Notes: generated by a model from the letters alone, not told the origin. DNA of 64,000 bases from Candidatus Heimdallarchaeota archaeon LC_3 (GCA_001940645.1 MDVS01000027.1:37578-101577); one strand, 5' to 3'; counted from the first letter of the stretch, positions 1 to 9,357 are shown. A program made the numbers and translations.

Positions 1-1161
1 GCATTACATAATGAGGAACAGGATCGAATAATGAAAGGTATTTATGATGGTATATTAGCTGTTGATGATAAGAATCAAGATTATGATACAATCTTACGAC
101 CTTCTAGAAGCATAGAAGAAGCTATTCATTTATGTGAAACTAGCATTACCCGAAATGTCGGAACAACTTTTGAAACTCGTCCAGATGTTTGTAAGCCTAG
201 ACATATTGATAGGATGTTAAAACTAGGTGGTACTTGGATAGAACTTGGAATTCAAGCACTTTCTGATGAAATTTATCTTAAAGTCAACCGGGGTCACACA
301 ATTCTAGATGTAAAACGTTCAATTCAATTAGTAAAAGATGCAGGATACAAAGTCAGTGTCCATATGATGCCTAATCTTCTTTCCAAACCAGAAGAAGACA
401 TTAAATATTTTAAGGAATTATATAAAAATCAGGATTATAAGCCTGATGGATTAAAAATTTATCCTTTACTGATTTTACCAAGTACACGATTGTATGATGA
501 TTGGAAAAATGGAATTTTAGATCCTGAACCTTATGATGACGATACTCTTGTTAAAACATTAGCAACTATAAAAGATTCAGTACCAGAATATACACGTATT
601 CACAGAATCCAACGAGATATTCCTGGAAAATATGTTGAAGCTGGTTTGAAATTAGGGAATTTAAGAAATATCGTAAAAGACTATATGCATGATTATGAGA
701 TGAGATGTTCTTGTATTCGATGTAGAGAATTAGGACAAGTAATGAACTTAGGGAATTATACTCCTGGAGAAAATATTACGTTAACGGAAGAATCTTATTC
801 AGCCAGTAATGGAAAGGAATGGTTCTTATCATTTATTGAAGAACATTCCCGAGTTTTATTTGGATTTTTGCGGATGCGATTCCCATCCCAAAATGCTCAC
901 CGCTCTGAAATAACACCATCTTCAGCAATTATTAGAGAATTACATATTTATGGTCAGGAAGTAGTAATTGGTACTAAGCCTAAAGAGGCTATCCATGCTC
1001 AACACCGAGGATTAGGAAAAAAATTATTAGAACGTTCCGAAGAGATTGCTAAAGAATCAGGATATGATAAAATGGTCATAATTAGTGGTATAGGAGTACG
1101 AGATTACTACAGGAAATACGGTTACACTTTAGATGGACCTTATGTGTCAAAAAAGCTATGA
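1..1161 (+). CDS. elp3: Elongator-type tRNA U34 modification enzyme Elp3, 3' part (gene enters from upstream)
   Basis: The reading frame is open from the first base, so the gene begins before the window; the ATG at 31 is internal. The visible part holds the end of the radical-SAM barrel (ETRPD, GTWIELGIQ, HMMPNL) and a C-terminal GNAT acetyltransferase domain (IRELHIYG near residue 300, then QHRGLGKKLL, and a closing DYYRKYGY). A CSCIRC motif lies between the domains, as is usual in Elp3. Elp3 uses acetyl-CoA and SAM chemistry to make the carboxymethyl group on wobble uridine 34 of tRNA. The N-terminal radical-SAM cysteine motif would lie outside the window. Nothing looks broken in the part that is seen. 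Confidence 0.95.
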   Translation, partial: ALHNEEQDRIMKGIYDGILAVDDKNQDYDTILRPSRSIEEAIHLCETSITRNVGTTFETRPDVCKPRHIDRMLKLGGTWIELGIQALSDEIYLKVNRGHTILDVKRSIQLVKDAGYKVSVHMMPNLLSKPEEDIKYFKELYKNQDYKPDGLKIYPLLILPSTRLYDDWKNGILDPEPYDDDTLVKTLATIKDSVPEYTRIHRIQRDIPGKYVEAGLKLGNLRNIVKDYMHDYEMRCSCIRCRELGQVMNLGNYTPGENITLTEESYSASNGKEWFLSFIEEHSRVLFGFLRMRFPSQNAHRSEITPSSAIIRELHIYGQEVVIGTKPKEAIHAQHRGLGKKLLERSEEIAKESGYDKMVIISGIGVRDYYRKYGYTLDGPYVSKKL

Positions 1162-1345
1162 AAAAATCATAGTATTATATGAAAAGGAATTTTGCATCTT
1201 AATTTTAACCTAAAATTGAAATGTGTTATTATTTATATTCATCAGATATTACAGTAAATTGACCTTTATATTTAAAAAAGACTATAAATTTTAAGAAAAA
1301 ATACTAAATAAAGATTTAACGATCTTTATTAAATGGATGTCCTAA

Positions 1346-2461
1346 ATGGAACAACAAAACCCATCCTCAAATCCTCCAGAAACGGATAAGAAGGAAAATT
1401 CAAAAAATCTTAACAAACAGAGAGAGGGAAATTCTGCTCCAGAGAACTCTGCTCTAAATGGATCTATTTCTGTTTTAGAAAACTCTTCTGAAGAAAGTAG
1501 TGATGAACTACCTGCAAACATTCAGGAACAAGAGACATCAGATTCTGAAACTACTGAAGAGCCGATCAAACTTAATATTGGAGATCTTCGATACAAAATT
1601 GATGAAATGGAATCCGAAGTTAGAAGTTGGCGATCGAAAAGAGAAGAATTAAACAATCAAGTTATTGAAAAAGCAAAAAGCCGAAATGATCTTAACACGA
1701 AAGTCAAAGAGCTTATAACTACTGCTAATGAAGCAAAAGTCGAAAGAGATAAAGCTAATGCTGAAATTAATAAACTCAAAGAAGAAAAAAATGAGTTTCA
1801 TAAAGAAATTGAACGCTTAGTAGCAATTGTAGAAAAAACTGAAAGAGAACAAAATAAACCTCAAAAAAATATTCCTCTTAATGTAGCAAATAAAAAAATC
1901 AAAAAATTACAACAAGATATGCAAACCCTGGAGTGGAAATTACAAACAACTGGAAATATCACAATTCAAGAAGAACGGGACGTAGTTGAACGAATAGGTG
2001 CATTTGAACAAGAATTAGAAGATTTGCTTAAGTATCAAGAATCAAGTAAAGAACGCCAAGAAGCAGGATATAAATTAAGAGTTAACAGACAAAAATTGAG
2101 GAAAACAATTCAGTCAATGAATAAGTTAGCACGAGACTCACGTGCCTTTCATACCACTATGATTCAAGGTTATCACGAAGCTAATAAAATACGCAAAGAA
2201 GCGGATGCTATTCATGCAGACATTCAGAAAATAAAAGAACGAGCTGATGCTATTCATGCAGAATATGTAAATAAGATAAAAGAAAAGCGAAAATTAAGTG
2301 ATAAAGTTAAGAAATTTCGTAAGAAAGAACGTGATATTCAATCTGCAATTAATAGAGAACAAATTCAAGAAAAGACTGCTGAAGCAGTCCAAAAAACAAA
2401 AGAGGGTAAGAAAATTTCTTTTGATGATTTCAAAAATCTAATTAATAAAGGATTAATATAG
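1346..2461 (+). CDS. Long coiled-coil protein of the archaeal DUF7121-like type
   Basis: A 371-residue, highly charged protein. The first 75 residues are low-complexity, rich in Ser, Asn and Glu. From about residue 80 to 350 it is almost continuous heptad-type coiled coil (repeating Glu/Lys/Leu, with WRSKREELNNQV near residue 95). No membrane segment, cysteine or enzyme motif is seen. Archaeal genomes carry such coiled-coil proteins, often misannotated as phosphoserine phosphatase; I infer membership from composition and the KREELN-type repeats. A near-repeat (RKEADAIHADIQKIKERADAIHAE) lies around residues 285-305. The function is unknown; a structural or scaffolding role is a guess. Confidence 0.75.
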   Translation: MEQQNPSSNPPETDKKENSKNLNKQREGNSAPENSALNGSISVLENSSEESSDELPANIQEQETSDSETTEEPIKLNIGDLRYKIDEMESEVRSWRSKREELNNQVIEKAKSRNDLNTKVKELITTANEAKVERDKANAEINKLKEEKNEFHKEIERLVAIVEKTEREQNKPQKNIPLNVANKKIKKLQQDMQTLEWKLQTTGNITIQEERDVVERIGAFEQELEDLLKYQESSKERQEAGYKLRVNRQKLRKTIQSMNKLARDSRAFHTTMIQGYHEANKIRKEADAIHADIQKIKERADAIHAEYVNKIKEKRKLSDKVKKFRKKERDIQSAINREQIQEKTAEAVQKTKEGKKISFDDFKNLINKGLI

Positions 2462-2575
2462 AAATCATTGAATTAACATCATTTTACCAATATTAACCTT
2501 TTTTTATCATAGTTTATCTAGTAGATAAACCAAAACATTCTTGAAAATATATTTCTGTAATTAATTAGATTATTC

Positions 2576-3001
2576 ATGACTCCTCGCGATATTCTTGATA
2601 TAGTTTTAAAACTTGAAATTGACAAAATAAATGAAAATTTACCCCAAAAAAGGATTTCTATTGAAGAATTACTAAAAAAAGAACCATATTCGTTACCAAC
2701 AAAAAAAAGCGAAAAAATTTTAATTTCAAAAAAAGAACTTTCGTCATTTATAGACAATTTTGATGAATCATTATATAAAGACATACGAATTCCTTTAATA
2801 TTTTTAAATGTAAAAGATATATATAAAACAGCAGGAGCAAAAATAGACCAATGGGTAGCAGAAAAATTATTGGGTTATGAAAAAGAAAATGTAGTTTTTT
2901 TAACTCATTATGAAGCAAAACATAGTTATTATTATGGATATCAAGTAAGAAAGTTAAAAAGAAAATATCCGAATATCATACAAATGATCTACAGTTTGTA
3001 A
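2576..3001 (+). CDS. UPF0216 (DUF61) family protein
   Basis: This 141-residue protein starts at an ATG with no obvious Shine-Dalgarno, so it may be leaderless. The N-terminal pattern LKLEIDKINENLP, then an ISIEELLKKE block, a KKEL segment and IRIPLIFL match the archaeal UPF0216/DUF61 family in order and size (about 130-150 residues). The C-terminal half (HYEAKHSYYYGYQVRKL) is less conserved. The family is widespread in archaea and has no established function that I know of. The gene is convergent with the next one, with one base between the stop codons. Confidence 0.7.
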   Translation: MTPRDILDIVLKLEIDKINENLPQKRISIEELLKKEPYSLPTKKSEKILISKKELSSFIDNFDESLYKDIRIPLIFLNVKDIYKTAGAKIDQWVAEKLLGYEKENVVFLTHYEAKHSYYYGYQVRKLKRKYPNIIQMIYSL

Positions 3002-3002
3002 T

Positions 3003-3287
3003 TTAGAAAGAAGATTTATATTTCTCAAGAGCTTTTTCAAAAATATCTCTTGAAAAATGAGAAAAAATTTTAAGTTTTTGTATCTTAATACTTTCAAAAT
3101 ATTTCTGGTTATCAATTTCTACTATTTTTCTATCATCAATTAGAGGCATCAATCCTTCAGATAATTCTTCAAATGTAATAACTAGTTTTTGATAATAATC
3201 AACATAATTGATGATTCCAATAAGATCCTGAGGATTTTCTTTGGTAAAACCCTTTATCGAGCTAAAAATCTCTTTGTCTAAATTCAA
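3003..3287 (-). CDS. Small hypothetical protein, possible winged-helix fold
   Basis: This 94-residue protein has a DLIGIINYVDYYQKLVITFEEL segment followed by a short basic region and a helical C-terminus. The pattern of helix, 'ITFEEL..GL' helix and a beta-like IVEI..QKYFE stretch looks like a small winged helix, but I cannot assign a family. It starts with ATG and lies between the convergent UPF0216 gene and the ferredoxin gene on the same strand. It has no cysteine, membrane segment or enzymatic motif. Confidence 0.5.
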   Translation of the reverse strand: MNLDKEIFSSIKGFTKENPQDLIGIINYVDYYQKLVITFEELSEGLMPLIDDRKIVEIDNQKYFESIKIQKLKIFSHFSRDIFEKALEKYKSSF

Positions 3288-3428
3288 ATCTGATATTGAA
3301 ATTATACTAATAAGATTTTTTTGGTTCTAAGAAAAGAATTGAAAATTAAAAAATAGAGAATTGCCTTTAAATGGAGAAGTATTAACCAAAAGAGATAAGG
3401 AATGAAATTTCCTTTATAATAATATTAA

Positions 3429-3662
3429 TTATTGAAAGAATGCAGCATTCTTTTCGATGTATGAATTCCATTTTTCAGGAAGCTCATCTTCAGCAAAAAT
3501 TGCTTCTACGGGGCACGCGGAGACGCATTGCTGACAATCGATGCACTCATCGGGGTCAATAACGAAAAGTTCATCTTGTTCATGAATACAGTCCACTGGA
3601 CAGACATCTACACAATCACCAGATTTTACACCAATACATGGTTCTGCGATAATATGAGTCAT
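3429..3662 (-). CDS. Seven-iron type ferredoxin (FdxA-like)
   Basis: A 77-residue low-potential electron carrier. The first cluster motif is C-x7-C-x3-C-P (EPCIGVKSGDCVDVCPVDC), in which the usual second cysteine is replaced by valine, as in [3Fe-4S] sites. The second motif, CIDCQQCVSACP, is a complete [4Fe-4S] site. The C-terminal extension (EDELPEKWNSYIEKN) is typical of FdxA-type 7Fe ferredoxins. It should shuttle electrons in the cytoplasm; its redox partner cannot be told from the neighbours. It is transcribed in the same direction as, and downstream of, the HxlR-type regulator gene. Confidence 0.9.
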   Translation of the reverse strand: MTHIIAEPCIGVKSGDCVDVCPVDCIHEQDELFVIDPDECIDCQQCVSACPVEAIFAEDELPEKWNSYIEKNAAFFQ

Positions 3663-3955
3663 TATTTTTTCACCAATAAGCTTAAATTTTGTTTTCTTTA
3701 GGTTCTATAAATAGTCTTATCAATTTTTTATTTCTTTTTAAGATAATTTATCAACCTTCAAACAACTTCTTATAAAATATTGAGTATATCTTTTAGTGAA
3801 AGACTCAAAATTTACAAAAGATGTTATTCAGCTGGTTTTAAGAAAAATTTTGATGTTTTTAAATTCGGAGTAAAGTAATTCTAATCAAGTAAGCTAGCGC
3901 TAACCTACCAATATTTTTGAAATAGATCTTTTATGCCTCTACCTATTATATCTCT

Positions 3956-4387
3956 TCATGATTCAGCTATTACTTCAACTAGTAGATGTGGTAGTTGTTT
4001 ACAGAGCTTACATTTTTCACGATGTTTTTTTCCATCATTATTCTCCCATTTATTCGTCCAAATATCTATCTTATTTAATAATTCGCCTAATTCTTTTCCT
4101 TTTTCAGTTAAGGAATAAATTACTCTAATAGGCATCTTTTCTGATAAAACCTTTCTTTTAACTATACCCTGCTCTTCTAATGTGCTTAATGAGCCTGATA
4201 ATACAGTTGCTGATAAGTTTTCCTCACTTTGTTTTTTAATTCTATTTTGAATATTAGTAAAATTTAGTGTTTCAAATTCCAGCAACTGTAAAACAATGAA
4301 TACTGTCCATTTTTTCGATAATACACGTAATGATTTCAAATAGTAGCAGTTATTCAGCGAATTCTCTGATATTGTTTTCACATCCAC
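3956..4387 (-). CDS. HxlR/MarR-like winged-helix transcriptional regulator
   Basis: This 143-residue protein has the HxlR layout: an LSKKWTVFIVLQLL helix at about residue 25, a recognition region around LSGSLSTLEEQGIV, and a wing ending in IYSLTEKGKELGELL. The C-terminal tail carries CKLC, which could be a metal- or redox-sensing pair. Family members bind as dimers near their own gene and respond to electrophiles or redox state. Its target is unknown; the ferredoxin gene lies downstream on the same strand, and the 293-bp gap between them holds no other gene that I can see. Confidence 0.85.
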   Translation of the reverse strand: MDVKTISENSLNNCYYLKSLRVLSKKWTVFIVLQLLEFETLNFTNIQNRIKKQSEENLSATVLSGSLSTLEEQGIVKRKVLSEKMPIRVIYSLTEKGKELGELLNKIDIWTNKWENNDGKKHREKCKLCKQLPHLLVEVIAES

Positions 4388-4767
4388 TAAAAAATGATTG
4401 TTTATTTTATTTATCCAGTGTATTAACTAAAATTTCATTATTCTTAAATTTATTTTTTATTTTAAATTGATCTTTTTCCTATAGGATAAATACACTCACT
4501 AAACCACTTCTATTTTTTTTGGGCCATTCTTTTTTTGTTTTTTCTAAATTCTTTTTCGAATCAAAAACCGTAGATATTTATATTAGAAAATTATTTCTCG
4601 CATGGTGTTATTCCATGTGGGATCGTCAAATGCTTTATTAAATTAAATCAACAAAAAACCCTATTCTTGTCTCTATATTTGGCTAGGTTCACCTTTTCCA
4701 TCAATAGCACTTCTATAAATCTATTCTCAGAAGTCCTTTCTGTTTCACATAACAGGAGGTTTGAAAA
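4388..4767. other. Intergenic region between divergent HxlR regulator and metG
   Basis: This 380-bp region has no plausible gene. It must hold the promoters of the divergent HxlR and metG genes. A small hairpin (CATGG at 4600-4604 with CCATG at 4612-4616) is visible. The metG side ends in a strong Shine-Dalgarno, AGGAGGT at 4754-4760, seven bases before the ATG. No confident TATA box could be picked out from the AT-rich background. Confidence 0.5.
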
Positions 4768-6939
4768 ATGACCAAACGATCGAAAAAATTTTCAAAACAA
4801 AAAGAAAAGTATATTGTTACTTCAGCATTACCATATGTCAATGGAATCAAGCATTTAGGAAATTTCATTGGTTCATTATTACCTGCTGATGTCTACACAA
4901 GATTTTTAAAAGCTCAAGGACATGATGCAATCTATATTTGTGCTACAGATGATCATGGCACACCAGCGGAGCTTGGTGCTATTGATGAGGGTATGTCTGT
5001 CAAAGAATACGTGAAAAAGTATCATAATGTCCAAATTAAAATCTATAAAGACTTTGGGTTAGAGTTCGAGATATTTGGTAATACTTCTGATCAAACAAAT
5101 CACGAAATTACTCGATACTTATTCAAAAAATTGTATAATAATGATTTAATTGAAGAAAAAGAAATTATTCAACTGTATAGTGTTGATGAAGATAGATTTC
5201 TTCCGGATAGATTTATTCGAGGTACCTGTCCTCACTGTGGTTATGAAAATGCACGTGGTGATCAATGTGAGAACTGTACCAAAGTTCTTGATCCCAAAGA
5301 GCTTATTAATCCTAAATCTGCTATTACAGGCTCATTAAATATTGAACCTCGTCCAACTAAACATTTATTTATTAATCTTCCAAGAGTACAAAACCTAATC
5401 TCAGCTTGGGTTGAATCTAAAAAAGAAAAATGGCCTCGAACAAGTTATTCAATAGCTAAAAAGTGGCTTAATGAAGGTCTACGTTCTAGAAGTATAACTC
5501 GTGATCTTAAATGGGGTATTAAAGTTCCATTAAAAGGCTATGAGAATAAGGTCTTCTATGTCTGGTTTGATGCTCCTATAGGTTATATCGGAGCAACGAT
5601 TCAATGGTCCAATAAAATCGGTAAACCAAACCAATGGAAAAATTATTGGAAAGATTCTAATACTAAGCTAGTACAATTTATGGGTAAAGACAATGTTCCA
5701 TTTCATACGGTTACCTGGCCTGCTACCATGATGGGAGCTGATGACGGGTTCGTTTTAGCAGATGTTGTAAAAGGATTTGAATGGCTCAATTATGAAGGTG
5801 GTAAATTCTCTACTAGCCAAAATCGTGGAGTGTTCTTAGATCAGGCATTAGCGACATATCCTGCTGATTATTGGCGATATTATCTACTTTTAATTGCACC
5901 AGAACGACATGATACAGATTTTACTTGGTCAGGTTTCCAGAATGCTGTCAATAACGATCTTGCAAATTTGCTAGGAAATTTCGTTCATAGGACTTTGACA
6001 TTTATTCATCGTGAATTTGAAGGAAAAATACCCCCCATTGAAGTTCTTGATGAGTTAGATAAGAAAATATTAGTAAAAGTAACCACCACATTAAATGAAC
6101 TTGTAAAACATTTCAAAGAATTAGAGTTTCAGAAAGCGTTAATTGCTTTAAGACAATTTTGGTCGGATTGTAATGCATATTTTCAAGAGAAGCAACCTTG
6201 GAAATTAGTGAAAGAAGATAGAATAAAAGGAGCCACAACTTTAAGCGTTTGTGCAAAATTATCATGGATTAATGCTGTTCTTTGTAGACCATTTATTCCA
6301 GAGACCTCTCAGAAAATTTTTACACTATTGGGTTTACAGGAAAATAAAGACCTTACTTCTGGACAATGGAGTACTGTCCTTGATACAGGAAATCCTTTGC
6401 AAGCTGCTACTCTTTCCCCTAATCCTAAACCATTATTTTCTAAAATAGATGATAAACAGGTCACCAAATTACAAATAAAATTTGGAGGAGATACTTTCGC
6501 AGCACAAAAACTAACCGATGTTAAGGGCCGTCAAAAGAAGAAGAAATCTAAAAGCTCTGCTGATCTATCTTCCGTTAATTCAAGCAAGAAATCTTTACCA
6601 GAAGGAATAATTGCATTCGAAGATTTTCTCAAAGTGGAACTGCGAGTTGGGCGAATACTTGAATGTGAATTGGTGAAAAAATCTACAAAACTGTTAAAAA
6701 TATCGGTTGATCTTGGTGAAGCAGATCCAAGACAAATTTTAGCCGGATTAGCTGAATATTATCAATCTTCAGATTTAATAAATAAAAATGTTTTAGTTGT
6801 TGCAAATTTGGAAGTTAAAAATCTGAAGGGGTTAGAAAGTCAAGGAATGATCTTGGCAGCTAATACCAATGACAAAAAATCACCCTTCAGAGTAGTGTTT
6901 GTAGAAGATTCACTTCCATTAGGAGCGAAGCTTAGTTAA
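4768..6939 (+). CDS. metG: Methionyl-tRNA synthetase with C-terminal tRNA-binding domain
   Basis: A 723-residue class I synthetase that charges tRNA-Met with methionine. The HIGH-type motif is HLGN at residues 29-32. The zinc knuckle uses C154, C157, C167 and C170. The KMSKS-type loop is KFSTS at 346-350, the form seen in archaeal enzymes. The anticodon-binding helical domain follows (about 385-560). A lysine/serine-rich linker then leads to an OB-fold tRNA-binding/dimerisation domain from about residue 616 to the end (FEDFLKVELRVGRI). A strong Shine-Dalgarno (AGGAGGT) sits seven bases before the start. A second, free-standing copy of the OB-fold domain follows 90 bp downstream. Confidence 0.97.
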   Translation: MTKRSKKFSKQKEKYIVTSALPYVNGIKHLGNFIGSLLPADVYTRFLKAQGHDAIYICATDDHGTPAELGAIDEGMSVKEYVKKYHNVQIKIYKDFGLEFEIFGNTSDQTNHEITRYLFKKLYNNDLIEEKEIIQLYSVDEDRFLPDRFIRGTCPHCGYENARGDQCENCTKVLDPKELINPKSAITGSLNIEPRPTKHLFINLPRVQNLISAWVESKKEKWPRTSYSIAKKWLNEGLRSRSITRDLKWGIKVPLKGYENKVFYVWFDAPIGYIGATIQWSNKIGKPNQWKNYWKDSNTKLVQFMGKDNVPFHTVTWPATMMGADDGFVLADVVKGFEWLNYEGGKFSTSQNRGVFLDQALATYPADYWRYYLLLIAPERHDTDFTWSGFQNAVNNDLANLLGNFVHRTLTFIHREFEGKIPPIEVLDELDKKILVKVTTTLNELVKHFKELEFQKALIALRQFWSDCNAYFQEKQPWKLVKEDRIKGATTLSVCAKLSWINAVLCRPFIPETSQKIFTLLGLQENKDLTSGQWSTVLDTGNPLQAATLSPNPKPLFSKIDDKQVTKLQIKFGGDTFAAQKLTDVKGRQKKKKSKSSADLSSVNSSKKSLPEGIIAFEDFLKVELRVGRILECELVKKSTKLLKISVDLGEADPRQILAGLAEYYQSSDLINKNVLVVANLEVKNLKGLESQGMILAANTNDKKSPFRVVFVEDSLPLGAKLS

Positions 6940-6941
6940 CT

Positions 6942-6961
6942 GAAAAGAAAATTCTTTTTTC
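6942..6961 (+). terminator. A/T palindrome with T-tract after metG
   Basis: GAAAAGAA, two A, then TTCTTTTTTC forms a short A/T hairpin ending in a T-run just after the metG stop codon. More T-runs follow within 25 bases. Archaeal termination mainly needs a U-tract, so this is a reasonable terminator candidate. Confidence 0.4.
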
Positions 6962-7029
6962 TTATATTATCTTTTTTATTTAAATTTTTCACTTTTAAAA
7001 TATTTATCTTTTAAGGAGAATGTCTACAG

Positions 7030-7386
7030 ATGACCGAAAATGATGAAAAGAAAACTGAGACTATTATAGATTATGAAGATTTTGCTAAATTAAATATTAA
7101 AATTGCTAAAATTCTTTCTGTTAAAGAAATCCCCAAATCTAATAAATTGCTAAAACTCGAAATTACTATTGGAGAAGATGAGGAACGGACAATTGTTGCA
7201 GGAATTAAAGAAAGCTATTCTGATGAAGATCTTGTAGGAACCCAAATTGTTGTATTAACTAATTTAAAGCCAAGAAAAGTTTTTGGAGTAGAGTCAAATG
7301 GAATGCTACTTGCTGCTTCAATAGATGGAAAAGCTGTTCTATTACGACCAGATAAAGAGGTTTTAGAAGGTAGTAAAATTAGGTAG
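7030..7386 (+). CDS. Free-standing tRNA-binding domain protein (CsaA / MetRS C-terminal-like)
   Basis: A 118-residue OB-fold protein of the EMAP/CsaA/MetRS-C family (YEDFAKLNIKIAKI near the start, ERTIVAGI, VVLTNLKPRKVFGV and SNGMLLAAS). It resembles the C-terminal domain of the MetRS encoded just upstream and is probably a duplicate of it. In other archaea such domains dimerise MetRS or act as a general tRNA-binding or chaperone factor. AAGGAG lies 11 bases before the ATG. The role inferred here is a trans-acting tRNA-binding partner of MetRS, but a CsaA-like chaperone role cannot be excluded. Confidence 0.88.
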   Translation: MTENDEKKTETIIDYEDFAKLNIKIAKILSVKEIPKSNKLLKLEITIGEDEERTIVAGIKESYSDEDLVGTQIVVLTNLKPRKVFGVESNGMLLAASIDGKAVLLRPDKEVLEGSKIR

Positions 7387-7410
7387 ATAAAGATTAAATG
7401 GAAATTTATA

Positions 7411-8232
7411 TTAAATTCTTAAAATGTTTTTGACCCAAGATAAAGATCCTTTAACTCCATAGAAGAATGCATCCAACCAATCTGCAAAAGTATCTATTAT
7501 CGGTACTCCACTTTTCTCTATTACCCACGCAAATAATAGTGTTCCAAAGAATCCTATTGGTTTAGAAAGCTCATCGTGGGCAATTTCAAAAGGATATGGC
7601 CCAAACGTAAAACCAAATATTTCAAAACCAGCTACAAGCCATAAGTGGAAAGCTATTCTGATTGTGTTAGTTATGAATAATACAAACCAGAAAATACCAA
7701 TTACTGTAAGTTTCTTACCTATATTGTACAAGGTTTGATGATTTGCTTGAAACCTTCTGTACGAGGATACTAATGTTGGATCAACATTAGCAGGTAATGA
7801 CTTGCTTTTGAGAGGAGTAACAATTATTAAGGCAATTAATATTGCTCCCGCCTGAAATCCTGTGCATGCTTTCACAATCCAATAAGCTGGATATTGTGTT
7901 CCGTCAATACTAACACCTGGTGTGCTTGGAAAGGCTTCACCAAATGTTCCCCATTCTGGAGACCACGGAAATGTAGCAAATCCGTCAGCAGCTCCAGTAT
8001 AATGTGCTGGATAGCCCATAAATTGCAATATTCCTACTACGAGATCACGGGTCCAATGAGCCAGAAATAACCAATCAGGCAGAACATACAATGCAATACT
8101 GATTGTTGTTGTCACCAAAATGCTAGTTATTATCCACCAAGGATTATAAGGACGAGGTTTTTTCTCTCGAAGATATGTAATTGATTCTTCCGTACTTGTT
8201 GCGGATTTTTGTGATGCAGAAACAGTGGCCAT
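7411..8232 (-). CDS. Archaeosortase/exosortase family transpeptidase-like membrane protein
   Basis: This 273-residue polytopic membrane protein has about six hydrophobic segments (residues 34-50, 62-75, 125-140, 175-195, 198-212 and 225-240). The three catalytic residues of the exosortase/archaeosortase family are in the right order: Cys123 in VKACTGFQAG, Arg192 in TNTIRIAFH, and His219 in FEIAHDEL. Such enzymes recognise and cleave C-terminal sorting signals of surface proteins and may attach a lipid or glycan. The N-terminal 30 residues are hydrophilic and cytoplasmic. The gene is convergent with the preceding gene and divergent from the SPOUT gene. No substrate gene is adjacent; one possible candidate lies at 45771-46334. 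Confidence 0.88.
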   Translation of the reverse strand: MATVSASQKSATSTEESITYLREKKPRPYNPWWIITSILVTTTISIALYVLPDWLFLAHWTRDLVVGILQFMGYPAHYTGAADGFATFPWSPEWGTFGEAFPSTPGVSIDGTQYPAYWIVKACTGFQAGAILIALIIVTPLKSKSLPANVDPTLVSSYRRFQANHQTLYNIGKKLTVIGIFWFVLFITNTIRIAFHLWLVAGFEIFGFTFGPYPFEIAHDELSKPIGFFGTLLFAWVIEKSGVPIIDTFADWLDAFFYGVKGSLSWVKNILRI

Positions 8233-8441
8233 AATTAATATTCCTCAGAACTTGATTGCATTTATCAATTGGAGAGTCCTCTTATAAATGTAGATTCAAG
8301 TGCATTAATATTCATATTGAACAGTTATTTATATACCATTACTTAGTAATAATAATAAATTATTTTATTGATTATTTAATTAAATTGTTAGAAATTCTTA
8401 TTTATGTAAGTAAATTTTTTGAAATGCGGAGATTTTTTCTA

Positions 8442-9335
8442 ATGACTTTACCACGAATTGCAGTGGCCTTACCCGACTCTATGGTTTATGAGTATAAACA
8501 TTTACGAGATAAAACTGAGAAATTAGGTTATATTATAAGAGCATTATCTATTTTTCAGGTAACTGATATTTTCATTTATCATTCTCCGTTTATTACACCA
8601 GCGGAAGCTGAAAAAGAAAAAAGGATAATAAAAAATATTATTGGATATGCTGAATGTCCTCAATATCTACGCAAACAACTCTTCCCTATTCATCGAGATC
8701 TTGAATTCGTTGGTGTATTACCTCCTTTGGCAACACCTCATCATTCGGTCGAAACTAAATTAAAGGAAGGAGAGATTCGAGAAGCTCTTGTTTATCTAGG
8801 TAACGATAACAAAATTTATGCTAATGTTGGTATGAAATTCCCTGTTCTGATCCACAACTCTCCTCCAGAATCACTTAAAGATAAAAAAATTCGAAAAACA
8901 GTTAGAATGGTTAAAGAAAATGACTCACATAAATTTTTTGCTGAAATTGTTCCTAGAGAATTAGTTCAATCAGAAACATATTGGGGTTTTAAGATTAAAT
9001 TCACAGATATTTCTGTGGCTAAATTTGGTGATCGATTAAAAGATTTTTTTATCATTGCTACTGATCGGCAAGGAAAATCCTACACAACAGTAAAAGAAGA
9101 AATTGATGAAGGAGTGTTAAAAATAAAAAACAAAAATTCTATTCTTTTTTTATTTGGTGAGCCAAGATTTGATTTATATCAGATGTTAAAAGGATTTAGT
9201 AACATAAAATTAAAAGATATCAGTAACATCGTAATTAATGCTGTACCTTATAGTGGGACTAGAAGTATACGATTAGAAGAAGCAGTAATGATCTCTTTAG
9301 CGAGAATTTTACCCGTTGTTGGAATACATAATTAA
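8442..9335 (+). CDS. SPOUT-family RNA methyltransferase (COG2106, SPOUT1/C9orf114-like)
   Basis: A 297-residue protein beginning TLPRIAVALPDS. It has the split Rossmann/SPOUT layout of archaeal COG2106: an N-terminal half (ALSIFQVTDIFIYHSP, about residues 36-51), an inserted OB-like domain at about 85-190 (GMKFPVLIHN), and a C-terminal knot half with LFLFGEPRFDLYQML and NAVPYSGTRSIRLEEAVMIS. It is expected to methylate RNA with SAM; the target in archaea is not known to me. The start at 8442 has GGAG ten bases upstream; the frame is open further upstream, but the extra residues are not family-like. An alternative ATG is at 8424. Confidence 0.85.
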   Translation: MTLPRIAVALPDSMVYEYKHLRDKTEKLGYIIRALSIFQVTDIFIYHSPFITPAEAEKEKRIIKNIIGYAECPQYLRKQLFPIHRDLEFVGVLPPLATPHHSVETKLKEGEIREALVYLGNDNKIYANVGMKFPVLIHNSPPESLKDKKIRKTVRMVKENDSHKFFAEIVPRELVQSETYWGFKIKFTDISVAKFGDRLKDFFIIATDRQGKSYTTVKEEIDEGVLKIKNKNSILFLFGEPRFDLYQMLKGFSNIKLKDISNIVINAVPYSGTRSIRLEEAVMISLARILPVVGIHN

Positions 9336-9340
9336 AAAAA

Positions 9341-9357
9341 GAAAAAATCTTTTTTTT
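9341..9357 (+). terminator. T-run terminator after the SPOUT gene
   Basis: An A-rich run followed by eight T residues (9350-9357) lies directly after the stop at 9335 and can fold as an A/T hairpin. It is a candidate U-tract terminator upstream of the tRNA gene. Confidence 0.4.

Noticed and set aside
3885..3910. GCTAGCGCTA palindrome upstream of the ferredoxin gene as an HxlR operator
   Set aside because: Short, single copy and more than 200 bp from the ferredoxin start; no support for regulation.
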